Part shown: one piece after another, positions 34,368 to 42,790 of the stretch
Layout: the number at the start of each line of letters is the position of its first letter
Position numbering within the stretch: the first letter of the stretch is position 1
Assembly: GCA_965238045.1 (NCBI GenBank)
Contig: CBDEGU010000012.1
Coordinates: forward strand, 1,550,001 to 1,614,000
From: CBDEGU01 sp965238045
Lineage (GTDB): Bacteria; Acidobacteriota; Terriglobia; Bryobacterales; UBA6623
Length of the DNA stretch: 64,000 nucleotides
Direction of reading: 5' to 3'
Made by a program: the position numbers and the translations under genes
The notes under the pieces: model-generated
The model's database searches: none
Seen by the model: only the letters and a program-made list of their open reading frames with translations
Told to the model about the DNA's origin: nothing

Positions 34368-36038
34368 ATGGTTCGTTCCTCCGAACTTATGACCAAGGGC
34401 TTGCATCGGCTGGAGCGTGGCTGGATCGTCGCGGCGCTCGTCCTATTCTCGCTGTGCGCGTTTCCCTGGCTTGATCTGCCCGGACCCGAGCAAGACGAAC
34501 TATATTTCATCCCGATGCTGGAGCCATATGCCTATGGCCCCACACTGTATTCTTGGTCATGGGGCGAGACCAAAATCCCGGTCATGATCGTCTCCTATGC
34601 CGGCGCCCTGAAGGCCTGGCTGATGGCGGGCGTGTTGGCGGTGTTTCCGCCCACCATGGCGACCGTGCGGGCGTTTGGCGTGATTCTCGGGCTGTTTACG
34701 ATCGCACTGACGGCCTGCTTCCTGCGCCGCCACTATTCGGCGTTCACCACCATTTCCGCGACGCTGCTGCTGGCGACCAGCGCGAGTTTCATTCACACCA
34801 TGCGCATGGACTGGGGTCCGGTGGCGTTGATGCAGTTTCTAAAAATGGCGGCTCTTGTATTGCTGTCGGTCTGGGTCGCCGGGCGCAAACCTTTCTGGCT
34901 GGCGGCGGGCATGTTTGTGTTTGGACTGGCGGTTTGGGATAAGGCGAATTTTGTCTGGTTGCTGGCCGCTCTTGGCGTGGCGGTTTTGGCGGTTTTCCCC
35001 AAAGAAACGGTCCGCCGGCTTGGCCCCAAGAACATCGCCATTGCGGTGCTGGCGTTTACGGCCGGGTCGTGGCCGCTGTGGCAGTACAACATCGGCCAGG
35101 GCGCGGCGACGGTTGCGGAAAACGCCAGGTTCGAGTTCCGGCCCGAGAAGCTCGTCGTCGCTCAGAAGACCCTCGACGGCAGCGCGGTGCTATGGCTTGC
35201 CGGCGGGTCCGGGCTCGACGACGCCCCGCCGCTAGCCGATATCGCCAGCGCCGATATCCCCGCGACCGATATCCCCGCCGCCGCGATCGCTCGTGCCCTG
35301 CGGACCGCCGGCTGGGCCCGTTCCAACTTGACTTGGCCGCTGATGGTTCTGGCTGTCTTGGCGCTGCCGCTGACGCTGCGAACCCCGCACGGGCGAGGAA
35401 TCCTTTTCGCGCTGCTGGTTACGCTGCTGACCTACGCCGCCATGTTTGTCTTTCGCGCCGGAGGAGGCAGCGCGCATCACGTTGTGATGATCTTCCCGTT
35501 TCCGTTCGTCTTTGTGGCCGCGTCGCTCGAAGCGATCTCCGCCCGCTGGAAACTGCCCAGGCTGGCGCCGCTTGTGGCCGGCGCGGCCCTCGTCGTCGCC
35601 CTGTCTTTGAATGCCCGTTATTTGGCGGCCTATACGCACTCGGACGGAAGCCGGCATTTCAGCCCGGCGATCTATCGTCTGGTTTCCTTCATGGGAAGGG
35701 AGAACCATTACCGCTACTATTTTCTTGACTGGGGGATGGCCACGCAAACGGCCTTCTTGGGGCATGGCCGCGGTGTTGGCTGGGAGGAGCTTTACGGCGT
35801 TTTCGCCGGGAACGGCACGGAGCAGGATCGTCAACAGAGAATGAGCCATTTGATGGCGAATCCCCAAAACCGGTTCGTCACTCACGGGGAAAACAGAACT
35901 TTCTTTCCAGCGGGCCGGGCGCGAATCGAGCGGCTGGCGGCCGAAGGCCGTCTTCGCAAAGTGAAGGAACTGCGGGAACGCGGCGGCACGGTGGCGTTTG
36001 AAATCTATGAAGCAGCCGGAGGGAGCAGCAGCAACTAG
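34368..36038 (+). CDS. Polytopic GT-C-type membrane glycosyltransferase-like protein
   Basis: 556 aa with about ten membrane helices. The first periplasmic loop has P-G-P-E-Q-D-E-L-Y-F, the acidic position typical of the GT39/ArnT group. A short degenerate repeat A-D-I-P-A-T-D-I-P-A lies near residues 290-305, in a loop. C-terminal ~120 residues are soluble. Substrate unknown. Confidence 0.7.
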   Translation: MVRSSELMTKGLHRLERGWIVAALVLFSLCAFPWLDLPGPEQDELYFIPMLEPYAYGPTLYSWSWGETKIPVMIVSYAGALKAWLMAGVLAVFPPTMATVRAFGVILGLFTIALTACFLRRHYSAFTTISATLLLATSASFIHTMRMDWGPVALMQFLKMAALVLLSVWVAGRKPFWLAAGMFVFGLAVWDKANFVWLLAALGVAVLAVFPKETVRRLGPKNIAIAVLAFTAGSWPLWQYNIGQGAATVAENARFEFRPEKLVVAQKTLDGSAVLWLAGGSGLDDAPPLADIASADIPATDIPAAAIARALRTAGWARSNLTWPLMVLAVLALPLTLRTPHGRGILFALLVTLLTYAAMFVFRAGGGSAHHVVMIFPFPFVFVAASLEAISARWKLPRLAPLVAGAALVVALSLNARYLAAYTHSDGSRHFSPAIYRLVSFMGRENHYRYYFLDWGMATQTAFLGHGRGVGWEELYGVFAGNGTEQDRQQRMSHLMANPQNRFVTHGENRTFFPAGRARIERLAAEGRLRKVKELRERGGTVAFEIYEAAGGSSSN

Positions 36039-36184
36039 CGGGCGGCATCCCTGCGCTGCATCCCCGCGCGGCTTGACTCGCCGCCAGGCCGCGGTCATCA
36101 TTGGACAGACGAATTCGCCGAGTGCCGGCTTTGCTGGACTTTGCCCGTCCAGCATCTTTCCAAATCAGCGATGTCAAAGAACCG

Positions 36185-38443
36185 ATGTCAAAAACTGATC
36201 GAAGAACCTTTCTGATGCAAGCCGCGGCGCTGCCCCTTGGTCTTGGCGGTCTGAGCCGGGCGGCTGACGGCGCCGAACTTCTCGCCAGCCCCTCCTACGC
36301 GCGCGAATACCCCGGCATGTTGCTCAGCTACTTGTCGGGACGCCTCAACGAGCTGGACGCGCGCTGGGATGAAGAGCGCGTCCGCCTCACTACGGCCCCC
36401 GATCTGGAAGCTCGCAACCGGTTTGTCCGAAAGACTACCGTCGAAATGCTCGGAGGGCTTCCCGAGAAGACTCCCTTGCATCCACTGACCACCGGCCGCT
36501 TCGAGCGCGACCGGTACCGCGTCGAGAACGTGATGTTCGAGAGCCGCCCAAACTATTGGGTCACCGGCAATCTCTACCTGCCCACGCGCGGCGAGGGGCC
36601 TTTCCCGGCGATTGTCTCCCCCTGCGGTCACTACCCGCTGGCGCGAATGGACCCCGAATACCAGTTCGCCTACATGAATCTCGCCAGCGCCGGGTTCGTC
36701 GTGCTGGCGTTCGATCCCATCGGCCAGGGCGAGAGACGGCACTACTGGGACCCCCGCACCGGCGAGACCGAAGTCGGCGGACCCGTCTACGAGCATTCGA
36801 TGCCGGGCCAGCTGTTGCTGTTGCTGGGAGAAAATCTGACGCTATATCGCGTCTGGGACGGCATGCGCGCGATCGACTATCTGCTGACGAGATCCGAGGT
36901 AGACCCCCGGCGCATCGGCTGCGCGGGGCATTCGGGCGGCGGCACGCTGACGCTGTTTCTCAGCGCCATCGACGCCCGCGTCAAGTGCGCGGTCGTCAAT
37001 CAGGGCGGCACCTTCCATCGCTGGCCGCGGCGGTTTGGACCGGGAAGCAGGGTGGGGCCGTCGGATGTCGAGCAGAATCTGTTTCCCGCCGCGCTGCATG
37101 GCGTCGATCTGCCCGACCTGCATGCCGCCATAGCGCCCCGTCCGCTGCTCTCGCTCATTGAGCACTACTCGCCACGCTTCAACGCGGCGGCGAAAGAAAT
37201 TCTCAATGCCTATACCGTGGCCGGTGTCCCCGACCATTTCGCCACCGAAGAGGCGGGCGACCCGCATGCCTGGACCGTCAAACTGCGCCTCGCGACAACG
37301 CGCTGGTTCAGTCGCTGGTTCTACGAGAAAGAAGGACCCGCGCGGGAGCCCGATTTTGAGCCCGAAGCGCCCGAGCGTCTCTATTGCACGCCCAACGGCT
37401 CGCTGCGGCACTCGCGCCGCGGAGATACCATTTTCTCGATCATTCTCGACAAAGAGGCCAAGACGCGGCCCGGCGGCCCCCAGCCCGGTAGCGCCGCGTC
37501 GCAATCCGCCGCCGTGCTCGAAGAACATCGCCGGGAGATCGCCGCCAAGCTGCGTTCCCTGCTGCGCTTCAGCGTGGACTCCTCCTACCCGCTGGGCGTG
37601 CGGCATCGCATGACGACCCAGCGCAAGGGCTATCGAATCGAAAAGCAGGAGTTTCTCTCCGAACCCGGCATCTATGTGCCGGTCTGGGTCTTCGTCCCCG
37701 AACGCGGCTCGGCCCCTTATCCGGCAACGGTATTTGTCGGCGGGCGGGGCAACCATTCGGCCGGCGGGGAGTTTGGACTGCTCGAGAAACTCGCCCGGCA
37801 AGGGCATCTGGTTGCGTCGCTTGACTTGCGGGGCATTGGAGAGACCGAGCCGCCCCAGAGCCGGGCGAGCAACCGGGCGTCGGAGTTCCACCACCTGTTC
37901 AGCACCGAGACAGCGATGTCCTACATGGCCTGGTTCATGGACGACTCGCTGCTCGGCATGAGGCTCCGCGACCTGCTGCGCGGCGTGGACTATGTGCTGC
38001 GGCGGGACGATGCCGAGAAATCGGGCGTGCGCGTCATCGGCAGGGGGATGGGCGCTACCTGGGCCTTGTTCTCCGCGGCGCTCGATGACCGGGTGCGAGG
38101 CGTGCTCGCCGATCGCGGCCTTCTCTCCTACCGTGCGCTTGCGACGAGCGACCGCTATCTCCATGGGGCCAATATCTTCATCCCCGGCGTGCTCAAACAT
38201 CTTGACTTGCCCCGTGTCGCCGCCGCGGTTGCCGATCGCAACCTGACGATTCTCGATCCCGTGGACGCAATGCGGAAACCCGTCGGGATTGCCGGCGCGC
38301 GGCGCGCATATGAGTGGACCCGCCAGGCGTACTCGGTGCTCGGCGCCGGGGAGCGGTTCGAGGTGATGGCTCGCCAGCCGGGCGCGGACCCGGCCGATGC
38401 CTGCCTTCAGTTCCTGGGGCGCTGGCTGGGGCGTTCCGGCTAG
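36185..38443 (+). CDS. Exported tandem alpha/beta-hydrolase (acetyl-xylan-esterase-like)
   Basis: 752 aa from ATG 36185. Tat motif D-R-R-T-F-L-M-Q-A-A at residues 4-13. First hydrolase domain (about 90-400) has the nucleophile elbow G-H-S-G-G-G (C-A-G-H-S-G-G-G). The second domain (about 470-740) has G-R-G-M-G-A-T at the matching point, so it lacks the serine and is probably non-catalytic. The TAG stop (38441-38443) lies in the GCTAGC target of the following IS4-family element and is unchanged by the insertion. Confidence 0.8.
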   Translation: MSKTDRRTFLMQAAALPLGLGGLSRAADGAELLASPSYAREYPGMLLSYLSGRLNELDARWDEERVRLTTAPDLEARNRFVRKTTVEMLGGLPEKTPLHPLTTGRFERDRYRVENVMFESRPNYWVTGNLYLPTRGEGPFPAIVSPCGHYPLARMDPEYQFAYMNLASAGFVVLAFDPIGQGERRHYWDPRTGETEVGGPVYEHSMPGQLLLLLGENLTLYRVWDGMRAIDYLLTRSEVDPRRIGCAGHSGGGTLTLFLSAIDARVKCAVVNQGGTFHRWPRRFGPGSRVGPSDVEQNLFPAALHGVDLPDLHAAIAPRPLLSLIEHYSPRFNAAAKEILNAYTVAGVPDHFATEEAGDPHAWTVKLRLATTRWFSRWFYEKEGPAREPDFEPEAPERLYCTPNGSLRHSRRGDTIFSIILDKEAKTRPGGPQPGSAASQSAAVLEEHRREIAAKLRSLLRFSVDSSYPLGVRHRMTTQRKGYRIEKQEFLSEPGIYVPVWVFVPERGSAPYPATVFVGGRGNHSAGGEFGLLEKLARQGHLVASLDLRGIGETEPPQSRASNRASEFHHLFSTETAMSYMAWFMDDSLLGMRLRDLLRGVDYVLRRDDAEKSGVRVIGRGMGATWALFSAALDDRVRGVLADRGLLSYRALATSDRYLHGANIFIPGVLKHLDLPRVAAAVADRNLTILDPVDAMRKPVGIAGARRAYEWTRQAYSVLGAGERFEVMARQPGADPADACLQFLGRWLGRSG

Positions 38444-38444
38444 C

Positions 38445-39907
38445 CCCAATACGCTTCACTTAGTGTATTATCCTAATGCATCTGGAGAAGCCGATGCGGC
38501 CTCGGGGCAGTGGGCCGCGGGGCCGCATCTTGTAGCTGCTCATCTTGCGCTTGACCCCGCGTGGCCGCCGCATGCCGCGGCTCGATTTCACGCGTTCGTC
38601 AAGCAACTCGCTCAATACCGCCTCATGAAACGCGCTTTTGTCCCGAGGGGGGCATAGCGACCGCTTGGGTCATCTTGCGCCGTACCACCCGCACCGCATG
38701 CAGATACGAGAGCCGGTCGGGGTCCCGGTCGACGCGCAGGGCCGCTTCGTGCATCAACCCGCGAATGGCGAAATGCGCCATCAATAGCCCGTAAAACTCC
38801 TGCCGCACCAGCTCCGGCGTCTTGCTGCGCAGCACGATGCGCGCCCCGCGCAAATGCGTCTTGAGCTCGTCGAGGGCGCTTTCGATTTCCCAGCGCTCGC
38901 CATACAGCGCCGCCAGTTCTTGGGCCGGCGCCTCCCGCGGATCCAGGATCGTCGTCACCAGGCGATAGAACTCCTCGGCCCCTTCGATGCCTTCCAGAAC
39001 ATATTCGATGACGCGCACCTCGATCGGCGAGCGCCCTTGGCGCCGGTCCCTTTTCGAGGCGTACAGCGCACCGCGGTAGGAGCCGTCGGCGAAGCGCTCG
39101 GCCACTTCCAAACGCAAATGTTTCTTGGCCCTCCACAGCATCTGGGCCCCCGTTTCGCTGGCTTGCCGCCAGAGCTGGTAGCCGAGAAAGTTGCGGCCGG
39201 CCAAGCAAAGCATGTCCTTTTCCAGAGCCGGCAACACCTCCTTGGTAAGCGTGATCTCGCCCGTTGCATACGGACCCATGCGGCTGCCAAAGAGCACATG
39301 CGTGCCGTTTTCCAGCAACGAGACGAAACGCAACTGAGGAAACGCGCTCCCCCCTCGGGAGGCGCCCGGATACCCGAACGCCTCCCGGTTGGCGGCCTGA
39401 TCGGCGACATCGAGCGTCGAGCCGTCGAGCGACATCAGCCGCCAGTTTCGATAAAAAGACCCGCGTGTCTTCTTTGTCGCCAAGGGCCGCACCAGCTCGT
39501 CGTGCAGCTTCTCGAGCGGTTCGGCGCCGAGCCGGGAGCGAGCCTGCGAGATCCCCGAATCCCCCACCAATCTCGGCGGCGCCCCCACTTCCGAGAGCCA
39601 GTCCAAACCTTCCAGCAAGCAACGCAGCACCTCGCGGTAGGACGACTGCATATACAGCGCCAGCGCGATCACGTAATAGACGACCACGTGCGCCGGCAGG
39701 TCGCGCTGCCGGCGAGAAGTCTTGCCGCTCTGGCGCAAGACGCGATCGACGGCCGGGCGCGGAAACCATCGCGCGATCACCCCCAAGCTGATAAAGTCGG
39801 TAATACGACTGCCGGGTGGCAGCACTCCTAAGGTTCGAGCCATCCTGGGCCTCCTGTTCTTTTAGAACAGTTTGCCACACTTTATCTATTAAGTGAAGAG
39901 TATTGGG
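38445..39907 (-). mobile_element. IS4-family insertion sequence, 1463 bp
   Basis: Inverted ends CCCAATACGCTTCACTTA (38445-38462) and, reverse-complemented, CCCAATACTCTTCACTTA (39890-39907) differ at one of 18 positions. GCTAGC occurs on both sides (38439-38444 and 39908-39913), either as a 6-bp target duplication or as part of longer ends since it is a palindrome. One transposase gene is inside. 38463-38622 is non-coding. Confidence 0.85.
38623..39843 (-). CDS. IS4-family transposase, probably inactive
   Basis: 406 aa, starting at ATG 39843 with CAGGAGG upstream. D140 in S-L-D-G-S-T and the C-terminal signature Y-G-E-R-W-E-I-E-S-A-L-D-E-L-K (Y-x2-R-x3-E-x6-K) identify the family. The second catalytic aspartate, usually in A-D-R-N-F, is G216 here (L-A-G-R-N-F), a one-base change from GAC to GGC, which should abolish transposition. 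Confidence 0.9.
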   Translation of the reverse strand: MARTLGVLPPGSRITDFISLGVIARWFPRPAVDRVLRQSGKTSRRQRDLPAHVVVYYVIALALYMQSSYREVLRCLLEGLDWLSEVGAPPRLVGDSGISQARSRLGAEPLEKLHDELVRPLATKKTRGSFYRNWRLMSLDGSTLDVADQAANREAFGYPGASRGGSAFPQLRFVSLLENGTHVLFGSRMGPYATGEITLTKEVLPALEKDMLCLAGRNFLGYQLWRQASETGAQMLWRAKKHLRLEVAERFADGSYRGALYASKRDRRQGRSPIEVRVIEYVLEGIEGAEEFYRLVTTILDPREAPAQELAALYGERWEIESALDELKTHLRGARIVLRSKTPELVRQEFYGLLMAHFAIRGLMHEAALRVDRDPDRLSYLHAVRVVRRKMTQAVAMPPSGQKRVS

Positions 39908-39908
39908 G

Positions 39909-40105
39909 CTAGCCCGCATTTCTCACCACCTGACGACCGAAGCACATGATAGGCCCGCCAATCCTTCGTTGCGCTTGCTCGCCGTGCTCAACGTACTCTC
40001 AAGTACGCCTGCGCTCGTCAAGCGGCGCGCGCCTCGTACTGACGGGCCTCTCACACACTTCGCCCCTCCATTTCACCGGGCCACGTGATGAGAAAAGCGG
40101 GCTAG
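39909..40105. repeat. MITE-like element bounded by CTAG inverted repeats
   Basis: The 21-base arms 39909-39929 and 40085-40105 are complementary at 19 of 21 positions, both ending in CTAGCCCGC. The centre has a perfect hairpin CGTACT-CTCA-AGTACG (39992-40007) within further pairing arms (CGCTTG/CAAGCG). No gene fits. Without the IS4-family insertion its left end would join directly to the stop codon of the hydrolase gene 36185-38443. Confidence 0.75.
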
Positions 40106-40166
40106 AGGAATCGGGCGGATCCCACCGGATTCGGAGAATTTCCCCTTCCGCAAGCTACTGAGTTCG

Positions 40167-40769
40167 ATGCAAGTGATCAAGAATATTGCAGACTGGTTTC
40201 TGCGCACCGCGGCCATTCTCGGCCCTTGGGGCCTATTCCTTGTCGCGCTCGGCGACTCGGCCTTTGTCCCTCTGCCGCAAGGAGTCGACGCTCTCATCGT
40301 CGCCCAGGCGATTGCCGCGCCCGGCTCGACCTATTTTGCGGCGGGACTCGCCGTGGCGGGGTCGCTGCTGGGCTCCCTCATTCTCTATGGGCTGGCGGCG
40401 CGAGGCGGAAAGCTGATGCTGGAGAAGAAGGTCTCGGCCGCCGGCATCGAAAAAATGCAGCATCAGATGAAGAAGTACGGCGCCCTGGTGCTGCTGCTGC
40501 CCACGATGATTCCCCTGCCGCTGCCGATGAAGTTGATAGTGATCGGATCTGGCGTTTTTCAGATGAAACTCCCGCGCTTCATCGCGGTCATCACATTGGC
40601 GCGGATCGTTCGGTACTTCGGGATTGCCTATCTGGCGCTTCGCTACGGCGAGACTGCGACGAGGCTCATCAAAGAGAACGCCGGAATCGGTGTTGCCGTC
40701 GCGGTGGCGATCATCGCGCTCTTTTTCTTCGTCAATCGCTGGAGCGCCCGGCGGGTCAGCGAAGGTTAG
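40167..40769 (+). CDS. VTT (DedA/SNARE-associated) family membrane protein
   Basis: 200 aa with four to five hydrophobic segments. F-V-P-L-P-Q-G-V-D in the first re-entrant region and the second P-T-M-I-P-L-P-L-P-M-K, with an arginine in A-R-I-V-R-Y, match the VTT-domain pattern of DedA/YqaA proteins, which act as lipid scramblases or transporters. It is transcribed on its own; its TAG stop abuts an IS4-like end. Confidence 0.85.
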   Translation: MQVIKNIADWFLRTAAILGPWGLFLVALGDSAFVPLPQGVDALIVAQAIAAPGSTYFAAGLAVAGSLLGSLILYGLAARGGKLMLEKKVSAAGIEKMQHQMKKYGALVLLLPTMIPLPLPMKLIVIGSGVFQMKLPRFIAVITLARIVRYFGIAYLALRYGETATRLIKENAGIGVAVAVAIIALFFFVNRWSARRVSEG

Positions 40770-40787
40770 CCCAATATTGTTCACTTA
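40770..40787 (+). repeat. Solitary IS4-type terminal repeat
   Basis: CCCAATATTGTTCACTTA matches the right end of the IS4-family element (39890-39907) at 16 of 18 positions, in the orientation of a left end. No transposase follows, so it is a remnant or the end of a small non-autonomous element. Confidence 0.6.
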
Positions 40788-40814
40788 AGGACAAGGGTGT
40801 TAGTGCTGGCGGAG

Positions 40815-42638
40815 CTACGGGCAGCGGTAGGCGCCCGCCCCCATCCTCGTCCGCCCTGACGCGCGGATCAGGCGCTGGAGCGGCGGTTCTTCATCGCCTG
40901 CGGGCTCGACCATCTCGATCGTCGAGTTGCGGGAGACACACAAGGCGCGGCTGCGCCGGCCGCTGGGCCAAACCACTTCCACGCGATACACGGGCACGCG
41001 CAGCGAACCGAGACCGAAGTGCGCGGTGTTTTCGCTCTGGCCCAGGTAGTGGCTGGCGACTCCGGCCTGGCGTATCTGCCATCGGCCGCCAGCCGTCGAT
41101 TGCACTCGGATCTTGGCTCCAAGGCCGTCGCGGTTTGATAAGGCGCCCCGCAGACGGACCCGCAGCCAGCCACGGCGGTTACCGCGGTCATTGCGGTAGA
41201 GGAGGGCGCCCGCGGGGTTGTTGACCACGAGGATGTCGAGGTCGCCGTCGTGGTCGTAGTCGAAGGTGAGAAGACCCTTGCCGTTGCCGTCGCCGTTGAG
41301 CCCAACTTCGGCGCCTTCCTCGCTCATTGCGCCGGTCCCGTCATTGCGCCAGAACCTCATCCTGTCCCGCTCCCAGGCCGCGTCGAGTTCAGGAGGCGTC
41401 AGCATCTCATCGGGCATATCCATGCCATTGGTCATGACCAGGTCGAGGTCGCCACCGTTGTCGGCGTCGAAAAAGACGGTGCCCCAGCCCCAGGCGCCGT
41501 CGCGGACACCGGCCGCATCGGTCTGATCGGAGAACAGGCGTCCGCCGTCATTGCGGTAGAGGCGGTTGCCGGTGTTGCCCCAGTTGCACTGCACCGCGGC
41601 CGGAAGACAAGTCTTCTCGGGATCGAAAATCGAAGTGACAAACCAGTCGAGATCGCCATCGGCGTCATAGTCGCCGAAGGTCGAGCCCATGCCGTTTTCG
41701 TCGCTTCCCACGCCGGCCTCGGCGGTGCCGTCGGTGAAGGTGCCGTCGCCCTTGTTCCAGAAGAGTTTACTGGTACCGAAATCCGCCGCGATGGCGAGGT
41801 CGGGCCAGCCGTCCTGGTCGAGGTCGACAAACGCCGGAGCGAAGGCTCGCGTGGCTTGGGAGAAAAAGCCCTTGGCGTCGAGGCTGACCCCGGCCTCGAT
41901 CGTCACATCGTCAAAGAAGCCGGGCGCGGCTTCGCCCTGGTTTCGCAGCAGCCTCGAATGGGAAGCTATGTTGCCTCTCACGGCCCATTCGGTGGTAAAA
42001 AGGTCGAGCCAGCCGTCGCGATCGTAGTCTCCCACGGCCACGCTGAAACCCGAGTGCGGCTGCTGGGTCTCGACTGCCGCGCCCCGAGCGACCGCTTCCT
42101 CGGTGAAATGCCCGGCGCCATCGTTGATAAACAGATAGAATCGCGTGCCGCCCGCGACGGTGACGTAGAGATCGGGGTCGCCGTCATTGTCGATGTCCGC
42201 CCAGGCCGCGCCGTTGGACAAGAAACTGAATTCGTCGAGCCCCGAACCGGCCGTCACGTCCTCGAACGTTCCGTCGCCCCGGTTGCGGTAAAGAATGTCC
42301 GGGGCGCCGAGCCGGGTTACGAACAGATCCGGCCAGCCGTCTCCGTCATAGTCGGCCGTGGCCGCGCCGCCGGTCATGAACGGCACTTCGCAGGTGCCGT
42401 AGTCGTCGCAATCGATCGCCGAACGCTGCTGATAGACCAGCCCAGCGGCCGCGGTGACATCGGTAAAGGTCTGTGCCGGCGAGGCCGCCCCCGCGGCGGC
42501 AATCGCCAGACATGCCGCGAGTCTCTTAACGAGCCCGCTTTGCCGGCCGCTTGCGGATTTGTCGTTGTGAGAAGAGGCGCTGCGAAAAGAGTTGAGCGGA
42601 AAAACGGCGGGGAGAGAAAACAAGGGTGGTTTCTTCAT
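40815..42638 (-). CDS. Exported CRTAC1-family protein (FG-GAP/VCBS repeats with ASPIC/UnbV domain)
   Basis: 607 aa. Signal-type segment around residues 38-57. Several repeats of the form D-Y-D-G-D-G-W-P-D-L-F-V and D-I-D-N-D-G-D-P-D-L-Y (calcium-binding propeller blades), and an ASPIC/UnbV domain at about 485-575 (R-V-R-L-R-G..G-A-K-I-R-V..V-E-V-V-W-P-S-G-R). A secreted or surface beta-propeller. Common in acidobacteria and planctomycetes; substrate not known. Confidence 0.9.
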   Translation of the reverse strand: MKKPPLFSLPAVFPLNSFRSASSHNDKSASGRQSGLVKRLAACLAIAAAGAASPAQTFTDVTAAAGLVYQQRSAIDCDDYGTCEVPFMTGGAATADYDGDGWPDLFVTRLGAPDILYRNRGDGTFEDVTAGSGLDEFSFLSNGAAWADIDNDGDPDLYVTVAGGTRFYLFINDGAGHFTEEAVARGAAVETQQPHSGFSVAVGDYDRDGWLDLFTTEWAVRGNIASHSRLLRNQGEAAPGFFDDVTIEAGVSLDAKGFFSQATRAFAPAFVDLDQDGWPDLAIAADFGTSKLFWNKGDGTFTDGTAEAGVGSDENGMGSTFGDYDADGDLDWFVTSIFDPEKTCLPAAVQCNWGNTGNRLYRNDGGRLFSDQTDAAGVRDGAWGWGTVFFDADNGGDLDLVMTNGMDMPDEMLTPPELDAAWERDRMRFWRNDGTGAMSEEGAEVGLNGDGNGKGLLTFDYDHDGDLDILVVNNPAGALLYRNDRGNRRGWLRVRLRGALSNRDGLGAKIRVQSTAGGRWQIRQAGVASHYLGQSENTAHFGLGSLRVPVYRVEVVWPSGRRSRALCVSRNSTIEMVEPAGDEEPPLQRLIRASGRTRMGAGAYRCP

Positions 42639-42757
42639 CGTGGATGTGAGGCGTGGCGCGCTCGGTGCGCTGCGCCCGCCGCCCCGGTCCGGGGGCCTTC
42701 CGAACGTGCAACGTCTGTAAAAGTGTAGCCTGACTTATGATATACAAGGAGCGGCCG

Positions 42758-42790
42758 GTGAAACGCCGCCGCCCGGGTCGATCATCATGA
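42758..42790 (+). CDS. Possible 10-residue leader peptide coupled to the PSCyt1 gene
   Basis: GTG 42758 follows AAGGAG (42746-42751) by six bases and opens a frame M-K-R-R-R-P-G-R-S-S ending in TGA at 42788-42790. The stop overlaps ATG 42787 of the next gene as ATGA. The downstream ATG has no ribosome binding site of its own, so coupled translation is plausible. Alternatively this is a chance frame. Confidence 0.35.
   Translation: MKRRRPGRSS

Noticed and set aside
36842..38449. 535-codon minus-strand frame
   Set aside because: Shadow of the tandem alpha/beta-hydrolase gene.
41250..42728. 492-codon plus-strand frame
   Set aside because: Shadow of the CRTAC1 gene on the other strand; its repeats are reverse translations of the FG-GAP repeats.
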